64,000 bases of DNA, from the IMG/VR virus record IMGVR_UViG_3300032235_001020, positions 1 through 64,000 of that record; one strand, given 5' to 3'. The translations under genes were made by a program, and so were the position numbers. The notes beneath the pieces were generated by a model. The model ran no database searches. It saw only the letters and a list, made by a program, of their open reading frames with translations, and was not told the origin of the DNA. The stretch comes from a virus. Numbering within the stretch: the stretch's first letter is position 1; the number at the start of each line of letters is the position of its first letter. Shown piece after piece: positions 9,668 to 18,150 of the stretch.

Positions 9668-11752
9668 ATGAGCCCCGCATACGATCCAAGCAAGCTGACT
9701 CTCTCGCAGGGCTTCGTTGAACTCGACCCTTACTATGACGACGTTTCACTTCTGGTCAATGCCGATGGACCCGATGGAACTAGTTTTGTTGATAGCAGTA
9801 ATAATAATCTGGCGATCACCCGAAACGGCGGGGTAGTCCAGGGATCGTATAGCCCCTTCTCGAAGAGTGCGCCCTATGTCGCCAGTCCGAGTGGAGGCAG
9901 CGGCTATTTTGACGGGGATGGAGACTACCTGACGCTCCCCGCGGGGCTGGCGACTGCCTTTGGGACCGGCGACTTTACCGTCGAGGCCTGGGTCAACTTT
10001 TCTAATGCGGGCAGCACCTCGGTTTACATATTCGATAACAGAAACTCTGGTCAGACCGGGAACTGGGCATTCTTTAGAAACGCATTCAATGGACTGGAGT
10101 GGTACACGGGCTCAGCCTCAATATCAGGCGGGGCATTGGTCGCAGGCCAATGGCGCCATGTTGCCTATAGCAGAAGCGGCACGACAGGCCGGCTCTTCAT
10201 CGATGGCACGCAGGTAGCTACCGCCGCGGATAGCACAAACTATACGGTCTCATCAACAATCTCTTATGTTGGATCCAGATACTCAATAGCGGAGTATATC
10301 AATGGTTACATCTCAGACTTCAGGGTCGTAAAAGGGACCGCCGTGTATACGGCCAATTTCACGCTACCCACAGCGCCACTAGCCGCAATCGCGAATACCA
10401 GCATACTTCTCAGCTTTACTAACGGTGGCATTGTCAACGCCAGTGGCAACACAAACCTTCAGGCAGTGGGCAATGTACAGGTCAGCACCGCGCAGAAGCG
10501 ATATGGCGCCGGGGCTTTGTATTTTGATGGGTCAGACGACTACCTGATGGTGCCAGAAGACTCGGTCCTTAACCTCATTGGTGACTTCACGATAGAGGCA
10601 TGGATCTATCCTCTGAGTACCGGACTCAATACTTTTGTTTCCCTTAGGGGCGGCAACGCTGGCGCAATCTCACTCCGAATCAGGTTGCAATCAGGCGGAG
10701 TCCAACTGGTCGCCAATGCAACTGGAGCCAGTATCGATTCCGGGACTGTATCCTCGGTTCCTGGATCTACGTGGACTCATTTTGCCTGCGTAAGGCGAGG
10801 CGGAACGTTTGAGCTGTATCTGAACGGGGTCTCCGTTTACGTAAGTACCGCCATAGGACCTACTGCGTCTCTCGCAGCGGCGGGCAGCTTTAATGTAATT
10901 GGCGCATGGAGGGACTTTAGTTTTATCCACCCTTTTTCTGGCTGGATCGACGACCTGCGGATCACTAAGAATATCGCTCGCTATGCGGGCCCGTTCACGC
11001 CACCTGTCCGCGCGCTACCGGATCGGCGCTATACAAGCGCTGATACCGACCAGGGCGCCGTCATACAAGGCCGGGTCCTCAGCCTCGATGCAAGTCAACG
11101 CGAATCATATCGAGGGGGCGGATCAACCTGGAATGACTTGAGCGGTAATAACCGTCACGCGACGCTTTTCGGTTCACCAACCTATCCCAGCGACAAGCGT
11201 AAGCATGTTAAGTTCCTAGATAGCAGTAATCAATATGGAACTGCCCCGTACATAGGTACTCTCAGGCAATGGACGCTGGAGGCCCTAGTACGCTTCACGA
11301 CTAACTACACGTCATCCGGGAAGATTGCGGCGATTATCACCCGAGAGGCCAATGGTGCTGGCGAAATCAACTTCTGCATGGGGCAACTCAAGGCACCCGG
11401 CAATCGCAACATTTGCATTGGATTCCTTGATTCCTGGGGTACCGGTGGCTGGAAGGGCACCGATGGCGTCGAATACGCACTGAATCAATGGGTTCACATT
11501 ACTGGGACCTACGATGGCACCACGGTGAAACAATTCACGAATGGGCGATTCACGAGCTCCTTTGCATTCACTGCGGTCTTTAACGATTTTGGCTCCCTGC
11601 CAATTCGTATCAATCGGCGATGGGACCAGTCCCTTGGCGCCGCTCAGCTCTTTGGCGCAGAGATCGCATTGGCGCGCGTTTACGACCGCGCCCTGACAAA
11701 TGCAGAGGTGCAGCAGAATTTCAGGCTTGTACAAGAGCGGTATGAACTCTAG
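9668..11752 (+). CDS. Three-domain LamG adhesin
   Basis: This 694-residue protein carries three concanavalin A-like units. The first (about 25-245) has SGYFDGDGDYLTL, GDFTVEAWVNF and GYISDFRVVKGTAVY. The second (about 245-460) has ALYFDGSDDYLMV, GDFTIEAWIYP and GWIDDLRITKNIARY. A more divergent third (about 470-694) has KHVKFLDSSNQYGT, NQWVHITGTYDG and ARVYDRALTNAEV. It is a paralogue of the flanking LamG genes, most likely produced by domain duplication. It probably acts as a virion-surface adhesin. Codon usage switches to a more AT-rich style than the main fibre gene. Confidence 0.85.
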   Translation: MSPAYDPSKLTLSQGFVELDPYYDDVSLLVNADGPDGTSFVDSSNNNLAITRNGGVVQGSYSPFSKSAPYVASPSGGSGYFDGDGDYLTLPAGLATAFGTGDFTVEAWVNFSNAGSTSVYIFDNRNSGQTGNWAFFRNAFNGLEWYTGSASISGGALVAGQWRHVAYSRSGTTGRLFIDGTQVATAADSTNYTVSSTISYVGSRYSIAEYINGYISDFRVVKGTAVYTANFTLPTAPLAAIANTSILLSFTNGGIVNASGNTNLQAVGNVQVSTAQKRYGAGALYFDGSDDYLMVPEDSVLNLIGDFTIEAWIYPLSTGLNTFVSLRGGNAGAISLRIRLQSGGVQLVANATGASIDSGTVSSVPGSTWTHFACVRRGGTFELYLNGVSVYVSTAIGPTASLAAAGSFNVIGAWRDFSFIHPFSGWIDDLRITKNIARYAGPFTPPVRALPDRRYTSADTDQGAVIQGRVLSLDASQRESYRGGGSTWNDLSGNNRHATLFGSPTYPSDKRKHVKFLDSSNQYGTAPYIGTLRQWTLEALVRFTTNYTSSGKIAAIITREANGAGEINFCMGQLKAPGNRNICIGFLDSWGTGGWKGTDGVEYALNQWVHITGTYDGTTVKQFTNGRFTSSFAFTAVFNDFGSLPIRINRRWDQSLGAAQLFGAEIALARVYDRALTNAEVQQNFRLVQERYEL

Positions 11753-11785
11753 GCACTCCGCTGCGTCCCGTTCTCCTCGCGTACC

Positions 11786-13168
11786 ATGAGCTGGCTTATC
11801 ACACCGCAAAACAAGGTCCCCGTGGACCCCTACATCGCCAACGTAAGCCTACTACTGCATGGCGATGGGGCGGAAGGCGCTCAGAACAACACGTTCCTAG
11901 ATAGCAGCACCAATAACTTTACGATCACGCGTGAAGGCAACCCTACGCAAGGATCGTTTAGTCCCTATGGGAAGGCTGGAGGTAGCAGCTACTTTGACGG
12001 CAGCAATACCGCATCACGCCTGAACATTGGCACTCCCATTGGTGCAACCGATAACTTTACGATTAGCTTTTGGTATTACCTTGACAGCTTTTCCACTGCA
12101 AGCGGCACTGTAACCGCAGCAGTGATACCACTTCTGAGTAATTTTGGCTGGTACAACAATTTTGATGTTGGCATTTCAATTCATATCGCCTCTTCGACAA
12201 CAATCTTTGCCGCTGTTGCAACTGGCGGTGGAACAACAAGTAGCCCTCCAAATACTCAACTAACAGCCACCATTGACCCTCTACAGAAGTGGAACCACAT
12301 CGCATTAGTCAGGGACGGAGCCACTATACGCTTCTTTGTCAATGGCGTAGGCATTAGCGGCACGCTGTCTAGCAACACTGGTTTAAATCACGCAGCGAGG
12401 AGCTTATACGTTGGTGGCTGGTTCTCTTTTGGAGGCGGCGCTCCAAGTAACAGTCGCTTCCCAAAGGGATACATCTCCGATTTGCGTATCGTAACGTCCG
12501 CCTTGTACAGCGGCAACTTCACGCCTCCAACGACGCCAAGCACTGCTATCACTGGAACTAGTCGTTTGCTGTCGTTTACGAACGCCGGCATCGTCGATAG
12601 CGCAGCTAAGAACAACCTAGAGACCGTCGGTAACGCTCAGATCAGCACCGCGCAGAGCAAGTTTGGTGGGGGCAGTATCGCGTTTGATGGGAATGGTGAT
12701 TATCTGACCATGCCCGGCTCAAGTTCGCTTGCATTAAGAAGCGGTAACTTTACAATTGAAGCGTGGGTCTATCCAACGGCACTCAGTGTTTCACAAACGA
12801 TTGTCGATTGTAGAACCTCGCCGTCTGACGCATCAGGATTTTTCTTTGGAGCGGCTAACAATACACAATTGCAAGTCTACGCACAAGGCGCCGCGAATAT
12901 CATCGGAGGAACTCTTGTTAATAACCAATGGCAACATGTCTGTGCGGTGAGAAACGGGACGACATTAACCCTGTATATCAATGGATCGTCCGTGGCATCA
13001 GCGACAAATAGCACAGACTGGACACGCGATACAGTCACAGTTGGCGCCGCTATCAATACTTTACGCGACCAGTGGAACGGCTACATCGACGACCTCCGCA
13101 TCACCAAAGGCATAGCCCGCTATACCGATAACTTCACGCCACCTACTGCACCGTTTGGCGACATCTGA
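11786..13168 (+). CDS. Two-domain LamG adhesin
   Basis: This 460-residue protein has two LamG folds. The first has SSYFDGSN, DNFTISFWYYLDS, KWNHIALVRDG and GYISDLRIVTSALY. The second has ISTAQSKFGGGSIAFDGNGD, GNFTIEAWVYP and GYIDDLRITKGIARY. The lead (NVSLLLHGDGAEG then FLDSSTNNFTI) matches those of the two preceding LamG genes. It ends the fibre block, and a 145-nt gap follows. Receptor binding is inferred from the family. Confidence 0.85.
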   Translation: MSWLITPQNKVPVDPYIANVSLLLHGDGAEGAQNNTFLDSSTNNFTITREGNPTQGSFSPYGKAGGSSYFDGSNTASRLNIGTPIGATDNFTISFWYYLDSFSTASGTVTAAVIPLLSNFGWYNNFDVGISIHIASSTTIFAAVATGGGTTSSPPNTQLTATIDPLQKWNHIALVRDGATIRFFVNGVGISGTLSSNTGLNHAARSLYVGGWFSFGGGAPSNSRFPKGYISDLRIVTSALYSGNFTPPTTPSTAITGTSRLLSFTNAGIVDSAAKNNLETVGNAQISTAQSKFGGGSIAFDGNGDYLTMPGSSSLALRSGNFTIEAWVYPTALSVSQTIVDCRTSPSDASGFFFGAANNTQLQVYAQGAANIIGGTLVNNQWQHVCAVRNGTTLTLYINGSSVASATNSTDWTRDTVTVGAAINTLRDQWNGYIDDLRITKGIARYTDNFTPPTAPFGDI

Positions 13169-13313
13169 TCAAGATTCTTTGCGTCATCGGCCCTGAGCCC
13201 CTCTGGGATAACCCTCGGCTTGCGCAAGGGCCCCGAGAACGACGCCTGCCCGGCAGGTCTCTCGCTGTTAGGCGATGACACAGGCGGGCGGTAGTCGCTA
13301 CCTTGGCGATGCC

Positions 13314-13607
13314 ATGTCTTGCAGTCTGTTGACTGAAGCTTACGTAGCCCGAGAGGCTGCCCCCGCTGGCCATATCCGCCAGGACCAGAACCGAGCCGAC
13401 TTCCTCGAGTTCCTGTACTACGCCGACGAACGGGACAACCCCGAGCACCCTCTGGCGAACACCTACACCGGCCTCTTCCAGGACTACTGCTACCTGGTGG
13501 GTGAGACGGTGCTGGCCTCTCTGGTCGTCGGGTGGCATGAGACCGAGATCAGGGGCATCGCCGATGCGCTGGTCGGATCGGTGGCCGGAGTGGCTGCAGC
13601 CGCGTGA
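13314..13607 (+). CDS. Conserved cyanobacterial/cyanophage small protein
   Basis: This 97-residue helical protein contains RADFLEFLYYADERDNPEHP and NTYTGLFQDYC, a pattern I associate with small uncharacterised cyanobacterial proteins. It ends in an Ala/Val-rich helix (ADALVGSVAGVAAAA). I chose ATG 13314 (MSCSLLTEAYV); an in-frame ATG at 13275 would add 13 residues. It overlaps the next gene by four bases. Function is unknown. Confidence 0.5.
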   Translation: MSCSLLTEAYVAREAAPAGHIRQDQNRADFLEFLYYADERDNPEHPLANTYTGLFQDYCYLVGETVLASLVVGWHETEIRGIADALVGSVAGVAAAA

Positions 13608-13837
13608 GCGAACGCTACCGCTTGAACGTCCCGATCAGCAGCCCCCTGCAGCAAGTCGCTGCGGTGGTGGCGACGCGGGACTTTCTCTTGCGGCTGAGCG
13701 ACCCTCATGCGACCAAGCGGGTCCCTGGGGAGGTCAGGAAGGAGGCGCGGGCCCTACTGCGCCACTACCCTTTGCCGGAGCGACTGCGCCCTGTACTCGA
13801 GGCAGGCTTACAGGAGAGGCGACCAGATCCCCTGTAG
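13604..13837 (+). CDS. BPSL0761-like small protein
   Basis: This 77-residue protein has the pattern 'RDFLLRLSDPHATKRVPGEV' then 'EARALLRHYPLPERL'. It matches my memory of the BPSL0761 family (TRDFL-L-DP-..-VR-EA--LLRHYP), found in bacterial chromosomes and mobile elements with no known function. Its start overlaps the preceding stop. Its stop codon lies inside the left arm of the inverted repeat upstream of the serine recombinase, so the two genes share regulatory DNA. Confidence 0.5.
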   Translation: MSERYRLNVPISSPLQQVAAVVATRDFLLRLSDPHATKRVPGEVRKEARALLRHYPLPERLRPVLEAGLQERRPDPL

Positions 13838-13881
13838 TCAATAGAGCAACTACCCTTCGAAGAAGTTACTCTATTGACTAC
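13834..13881 (+). repeat. 48-nt inverted repeat before the serine recombinase
   Basis: An 18-nt left arm (13834-13851, GTAGTCAATAGAGCAACT) pairs with a right arm at 13864-13881 with one mismatch, around a 12-nt loop containing TTCGAA. It spans the stop of the 77-residue gene and ends 15 nt before the recombinase GTG. No T-tract follows, so it is not a standard terminator. An operator or recombinase-binding site is an inference. Confidence 0.8.
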
Positions 13882-13896
13882 ATCAGGGTCAGGGCT

Positions 13897-15144
13897 GTGA
13901 TCGTCGGCTACGCCAGGGTTTCGACCGTCTCCGATGAGCAAAAGGTGTCGGTCGAGGCTCAAGTGCAGCAGCTTCTGGATGCGGGCTGCCAGCGGGTGAT
14001 CCGGGAGCAGGGCTCAGCCTTCAAGGAGAGCAGCCGCCGCCCGGGCTGGGAAGAGCTGCAGGGACTTGTGGCCCAGGGCGCTGTCACGAAGGTCGTCGCC
14101 ATCAGCCAGTCGCGGCTGTCGCGGCGGGAGGACGTGCTGACCTTTCTGCGGATCTGTGCTCGCAAGGGGGTGGAGGTCCAGTTCCTCGATGGCAGTGCCG
14201 GCGACGTAGCGGATCCGGCGGGGCTGTTGATGTCAAGTGTCATGGCCGCCGTCAACGAAGTCGACAGCCTGATCAAGAGCATCAACATCAAGAACGGCAT
14301 CCAGCGCCGCCGCGCCGCCGGGCACTACGCCTCCGGGCGGGTTCCGTTTGGCTACCGCTACGACGGCCGGTACGTGGTGTGCGATCCGGTGGACTTTCCG
14401 CAGGCGCAGCTGTTGTGGACGCGGCTAGAGGAGTCCGAGTTCAACTTCGGCCGCACCATTCGGCAGTTCGGCTACGACTGGAGCATCCAAGGCCTGCGCC
14501 GCTGGGCCATCAATCCCATCCTGCGCGGCCAGGTGCCAGGGCAGTTGGAGCCGCCAGAGGCCTTGATCACGACGACGCAGTACAGCCGCGTGGCCGCACT
14601 GCTGGAAGGGCGCCGTCTCAAGGGATGCCGGGCCCCTCGGCAGCCAAGGCTGTTGTCCGGGGTCGTGCGTTGCCAGTCTTGCCAGCGCTCTCTCTATTAC
14701 GTGATGGCACACGGGAAGCCGCGGCTGAAGTGCTGCACGATGCAATGCGACTGGTGGGGCCGCGGCATCGCGGAAGCCAAGTTGCGCAAGCAGATACTTG
14801 ACGCCCTGCGCCAGCAGGTGGAACCGATGGCACGGCTAGCAGCTACCCCGGAGCCGGGGGTCACACCGCAGGAGCTAGAGCGGCAGGAGCGCCTGGCACA
14901 GTTACTCGCCCTGCGCGAGCAGGGGGTGCCAAACCTGGAGGCGGCCATTGAGGCCCTGGAGCGCCAGGCACCGATGGTTACGGCGGCCTTAGCGCCCCGC
15001 TGGGACAGCCTCGCGGCGATCCTGGCGCGCCCCGGCGTGCTGGAGGCCAGCACGGATGAAGAACTCCGGGCGCTCGTGCTGGAGTTCGTTGACGAGGTCG
15101 TCTACCTCGGGAACTCCGCCACGGTCGAAGTCCGGCTGCGCTAA
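13897..15144 (+). CDS. Large serine recombinase, XisF-like
   Basis: This 415-residue site-specific recombinase opens (V)IVGYARVS with catalytic Ser9. The resolvase catalytic domain (about 1-140) includes FKESSRRPGWEEL, AISQSRLSRR and the long helix region VMAAVNEVDSLIKS. A 'recombinase' domain follows (about 140-245; RAAGHYASGRVPFGYRYDG, NPILRG). A Zn-ribbon follows with CQSCQRS and a later CC/C cluster, then a C-terminal helical region. The layout resembles cyanobacterial XisF, which excises the fdxN element. I chose GTG 13897 because the conserved domain begins there; the frame is open further upstream through unrelated sequence. It could integrate/excise this genome or invert a segment. 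Confidence 0.88.
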   Translation: MIVGYARVSTVSDEQKVSVEAQVQQLLDAGCQRVIREQGSAFKESSRRPGWEELQGLVAQGAVTKVVAISQSRLSRREDVLTFLRICARKGVEVQFLDGSAGDVADPAGLLMSSVMAAVNEVDSLIKSINIKNGIQRRRAAGHYASGRVPFGYRYDGRYVVCDPVDFPQAQLLWTRLEESEFNFGRTIRQFGYDWSIQGLRRWAINPILRGQVPGQLEPPEALITTTQYSRVAALLEGRRLKGCRAPRQPRLLSGVVRCQSCQRSLYYVMAHGKPRLKCCTMQCDWWGRGIAEAKLRKQILDALRQQVEPMARLAATPEPGVTPQELERQERLAQLLALREQGVPNLEAAIEALERQAPMVTAALAPRWDSLAAILARPGVLEASTDEELRALVLEFVDEVVYLGNSATVEVRLR

Positions 15145-15320
15145 GGCGCGAGCAGCAATACGCCGCAGGGCTTCGCGTGCAGTCATGGCCCCTGGGCAAC
15201 GTGCCGCCACTGTACGCCGAGGCGGGCGGTTTGCAAGCCGCCATCCTAGAAAGGTTCGAGGCGGCACTCATTTTGCGCACTGTGGGTGCTGCCTAGGGTT
15301 GCCTCAACCGAAGACGGCGG

Positions 15321-15914
15321 ATGACGCCAGAACACTGGGATGACTATGTGTTCAGCCTCATCGATCTATCGCCCAGTGGGGCAAGGCGGCGCTTCCGCCA
15401 GGCCATCAAGGACGAATGGGGCGGCTGTGCCTACTGCGGGCATAGCTGCGGCCAGGACGGCCGGCCGCTGACGATGACCCTGGATCACGTCAAGCCCAGG
15501 GCCTTCGGTGGGAGCAGCTTGCGTTCCAACTTGGTCGCCGCCTGCCGGGGTTGTAACGCGGCCAAAGGTAGTGCCAGGGACTGGCGCGCCTGGTACGTTC
15601 AACAAGATTTCTATTGTGAGCGCCGAGCCGCGAAAATAGAGGCATGGCTGCAGCCCTCATTCGCCGCTTCCGCAGCTGAAACCTGGTTCCGTCACGGAGA
15701 AGGCCATGGAGGACATGGAGCTGACCTCGGAGCAGAAGTATCTGCTGCGCCGGGTCGAGATCGAGGCCAAGGCCATGAGCAAGGACGAACTCGTCGAAGC
15801 TTTGTGCACTTCCTGGGAGGCGCGATTCAAGCTCAAGCAGACCTTCATTGCGAACAGCCGGGAAGCTGGGTTCATGTTCTTCCTAGAGGAGAGACATCCA
15901 TGGCAGCAGCCTGA
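15321..15914 (+). CDS. HNH endonuclease (C-terminal part doubtful)
   Basis: The HNH core is clear: C36-x2-C39 (CAYCG), TLDHVKPRAFGG with Asp55-His56, then ACRGCNAAKG (C75, C78). These bind a metal and cut DNA in the classic beta-beta-alpha fold. The real protein probably ends near residue 120 (EAWLQPSFAASAAETW). The remaining 75 residues overlap the next gene by 209 nt in another frame and look like shadow translation (Gly/His/Arg-rich, no pattern). A lost stop or frameshift is therefore likely. It may be a free-standing homing nuclease. Confidence 0.8.
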   Translation: MTPEHWDDYVFSLIDLSPSGARRRFRQAIKDEWGGCAYCGHSCGQDGRPLTMTLDHVKPRAFGGSSLRSNLVAACRGCNAAKGSARDWRAWYVQQDFYCERRAAKIEAWLQPSFAASAAETWFRHGEGHGGHGADLGAEVSAAPGRDRGQGHEQGRTRRSFVHFLGGAIQAQADLHCEQPGSWVHVLPRGETSMAAA

Positions 15915-16062
15915 GACGCGCGAAGAGTTTGAAGAACTGATGGGCTACGCGCCCACGGAAGAGGAAGCGAATGATTATCTACGTGAGATGTGGGAAACTG
16001 CCACAATGGAGTTGGACATGGACGAAATCGTCCTGACTCCTGACGATGATTCGGATCTGTAA
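15706..16062 (+). CDS. NblA-like phycobilisome-degradation protein
   Basis: In this 118-residue protein residues 4-50 (ELTSEQKYLLRRVEIEAKAM then SKDELVEALCTSWEARFKLK) match the NblA pattern of two helices (L-EQ---L---E------S-EEL---L---W). NblA targets phycobilisomes for Clp-dependent breakdown, and some cyanophages carry nblA. The C-terminal half is unusually long and acidic (PTEEEANDYL, ELDMDEIVLTPDDDSD), unlike the roughly 60-residue classic NblA. GGAGA lies five bases before ATG 15706; ATG 15715 is an alternative. Its stop overlaps the next start (TAATG). The assignment is a pattern match only. Confidence 0.5.
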   Translation: MEDMELTSEQKYLLRRVEIEAKAMSKDELVEALCTSWEARFKLKQTFIANSREAGFMFFLEERHPWQQPETREEFEELMGYAPTEEEANDYLREMWETATMELDMDEIVLTPDDDSDL

Positions 16063-17264
16063 TGGTACTGGCAAGGGGAGATGCTACGGCGATTGCATCG
16101 CTTGCCCAGCGACTTGGTGTAGACCCTAGAGGACTGGGTGCCCTGTTTGAGCTGGAGTCTGGGACCGATCCCAATATCTGGGGTGGTGCAGGCGGTCAAT
16201 ATCTAGGCTTGATTCAGTTTGGTCCTGGAGCCCGCAAGGAGGTGGGGCTGCCCCAGGGGCCGATGACGATTGCCGGCCAGTTGCCGTACGTCGAGAAATA
16301 CTTCAAGCAGCGAGGCTTCCAGCGCGGCAAGCATGGGCTGACCGAGCTTTACAGGACGGTCCTGGTCGGCAATCCAGGGCAGTCCGGTACCGATAGTTTC
16401 GGGACCAATTCGGACACCGCCGCCAAGCGCATGCTGCCCGGTGGTGATCTCTACAAGCAGTTCTCCAAGAAGTTTGATCCGGTGTTTGGCGGCAGCCCTG
16501 AGCCCTCGCCAGCGCCCGCCTTGTTGACACAAGAATCCGACTCGCTGGGCTTGAGCCCGAGTGGCAGCGCAGGCCCAAGGGAGCGCCGCTCCGGCGACCC
16601 CCTGGCAGCCGTGGCCGCCGCCCTCGTGCAAGGCAGTCTGGAGGCGGCACAAGCGCAGCCCCGTGAACCCGGGCGGATGGCAGCCCTTGGTGCTTCGCCT
16701 GGCCTGGAGGCTCAGGTTGCTGCCGTGACCGCCTTGCTGCCTGGGGCTGCACCGGTCGCCAGGGCTGTAGACACCGCTAGCCCCCAGCCTGTGCCACCCG
16801 CTGCCGACAGTGCGGGCGTGCAGAGTCCCGTCGCCCTTGACGGCCGGAATATCAGCTCGATCGTCAAAGAGACGGCAGGAGGTCAACCAGGCTTCGACCT
16901 CTTCTTTGAAGACAAGCGGTTCCCGGCTCTCCTGCCTGGAAGAGTAAAGGAGATCGGCCGAGAGAACGGCTACGGCAACTATGTAGTTGTCGAATCAAGG
17001 GACCCGAAAACTGGAGACCCGCTTGATGTGCTGTACGGGCATCTGGCCGACGGGAGTATTGAAGTAGGGAACGGACAATACGTGCGCCCGGGGCAGCAAT
17101 TGGCGACACAGGGCGGCACTGGCAATGTTCGTTCAGCCGACGGAACAATTGCCTCGGTGGACTTCCTAGCCCCTGCCCCCCGCGGCTCTGGCTCGATGGC
17201 GCCATACAAGCGATGGAGCGCGCTGGTCGATGAGATCACGAGCAGCATACGGGGCCGCGGCTAG
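16062..17264 (+). CDS. Lysozyme-like plus M23-like (degenerate) virion/lysis protein
   Basis: In this 400-residue protein residues 1-145 read as a lysozyme-like/transglycosylase fold (LFELESGTDPN with candidate catalytic Glu, YLGLIQFGPGA, LTELYRTVLVGNP). A low-complexity Ala/Pro linker covers about 150-265. Residues 265-385 follow the M23 endopeptidase scaffold (GNYVVVES, DVLYGHLADG, VRPGQQLATQGGTG). However, the first zinc His is Gln (QPGFD), and the final HxH motif is replaced (IASVDFL). The M23 half is therefore probably not an active zinc peptidase and may bind peptidoglycan. It precedes two membrane proteins, a lysis-like arrangement. Confidence 0.7.
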   Translation: MVLARGDATAIASLAQRLGVDPRGLGALFELESGTDPNIWGGAGGQYLGLIQFGPGARKEVGLPQGPMTIAGQLPYVEKYFKQRGFQRGKHGLTELYRTVLVGNPGQSGTDSFGTNSDTAAKRMLPGGDLYKQFSKKFDPVFGGSPEPSPAPALLTQESDSLGLSPSGSAGPRERRSGDPLAAVAAALVQGSLEAAQAQPREPGRMAALGASPGLEAQVAAVTALLPGAAPVARAVDTASPQPVPPAADSAGVQSPVALDGRNISSIVKETAGGQPGFDLFFEDKRFPALLPGRVKEIGRENGYGNYVVVESRDPKTGDPLDVLYGHLADGSIEVGNGQYVRPGQQLATQGGTGNVRSADGTIASVDFLAPAPRGSGSMAPYKRWSALVDEITSSIRGRG

Positions 17265-17305
17265 CCACACCGGATACATTACCGGTGTCGTGCATGATGT
17301 GTGCC

Positions 17306-17761
17306 ATGGCTAGCTTCTTAGCCATCGCAGAGCCAGCGTTGATCGGGGCGGGCGTGATTGCCCTGCCGATTGGCGTCAATGCCCTGCTGACTTACCTCAA
17401 GCTGCGTCGGTTCTTACCGGTGATCCGCAGGGCCTTCGCGGTGATCGATCCCCTGCTGAACGAGCACATGAAGGGCTACAGCAGCGGCGAGGTTCGCTTC
17501 GCCATGGAGCTTGTTACGGGCGTCCTGGCTGACGGGTCCTTGAGCCGGAAGGAAGTCACGCAAGCCGTCCGCGAACTGGAGCGCCGGTATCAACCCAGTT
17601 CCGCTGCTGGTAAGACCAGTGAGGGGCTCAAGATGCGCCTTGGCCCCAGCTCCACCGAGGCCCAGTTACTGGATGCCGTCGTTGGTGTCGTGCAGAAACG
17701 CGAGCTCCTGCCAGCCAGCCTGCTGGATGCCGCTAAAACCATTCGCCTGAGGATCTCGTGA
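17306..17761 (+). CDS. Membrane protein, holin-like candidate
   Basis: This 151-residue protein has one N-terminal hydrophobic segment (ALIGAGVIALPIGVNALLTY). A cytoplasmic-looking helical domain follows (EVRFAMELVTGVLADGSLSR then VTQAVRELERRY). I chose ATG 17306; GTG 17285 and ATGs at 17294 and 17297 are also in frame. It overlaps the next gene by four bases (GTGA) and follows the lysozyme-like gene, so holin or holin-accessory activity is plausible but unproven. One membrane segment would fit a class III holin. Confidence 0.45.
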   Translation: MASFLAIAEPALIGAGVIALPIGVNALLTYLKLRRFLPVIRRAFAVIDPLLNEHMKGYSSGEVRFAMELVTGVLADGSLSRKEVTQAVRELERRYQPSSAAGKTSEGLKMRLGPSSTEAQLLDAVVGVVQKRELLPASLLDAAKTIRLRIS

Positions 17762-18150
17762 TCAGCTACGTCATTACCGGTGCAGCCGCCATGTTGATTG
17801 GCATGGCCTCCGGGCAAGCCATTGTCCTGAGTGCGGGTCGGCGCCGGCTCTCGTACCAGGTCAAGGCCGTCGGCGGGCAGATCAGCGAGCTGGTCAGCCA
17901 GGTCAACGAGCTCAAGGAACAGGTGCCGACGATGATCTCGAGGGCTGAGGTGGAGCGGGCCTTTGCGCAGGTCGCTCAGATCGAGGCGCAGCGCCAGGCG
18001 GCCACGGTGCAGCAGGCTCGTGCGCAGGCCGTCTTTGGTGGCAGCAGGGGCGCGGGTGCCACCGCCGAGCTGAATACCGCGATCAACGCCCAGCTGAACT
18101 CCCTGACGGATCGGATCAACCGCATCAACCAGGAGTTCGGCGTCGGCTAG
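17758..18150 (+). CDS. Membrane-anchored coiled-coil protein (spanin/holin-like)
   Basis: This 130-residue protein starts with a transmembrane or uncleaved signal segment (YVITGAAAMLIGMASGQAIV). A long coiled coil follows (VGGQISELVSQVNELKEQV, VERAFAQVAQIEAQRQAA) and a second short coil near the end. This is the build of inner-membrane spanins. Translation is coupled to the preceding membrane protein. Its stop overlaps the convergent DUF5664 gene by four bases. The function is inferred from topology and context. Confidence 0.45.
   Translation: MISYVITGAAAMLIGMASGQAIVLSAGRRRLSYQVKAVGGQISELVSQVNELKEQVPTMISRAEVERAFAQVAQIEAQRQAATVQQARAQAVFGGSRGAGATAELNTAINAQLNSLTDRINRINQEFGVG

Noticed and set aside
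8911-13168. Diversity-generating retroelement target
   Set aside because: No reverse transcriptase or template repeat seen, and the variable domains are LamG rather than C-type lectin.
14300-15280. Long minus-strand frames opposite the serine recombinase
   Set aside because: They are complementary shadows of the recombinase with Arg/Ala/Pro-rich composition and no recognisable domain.
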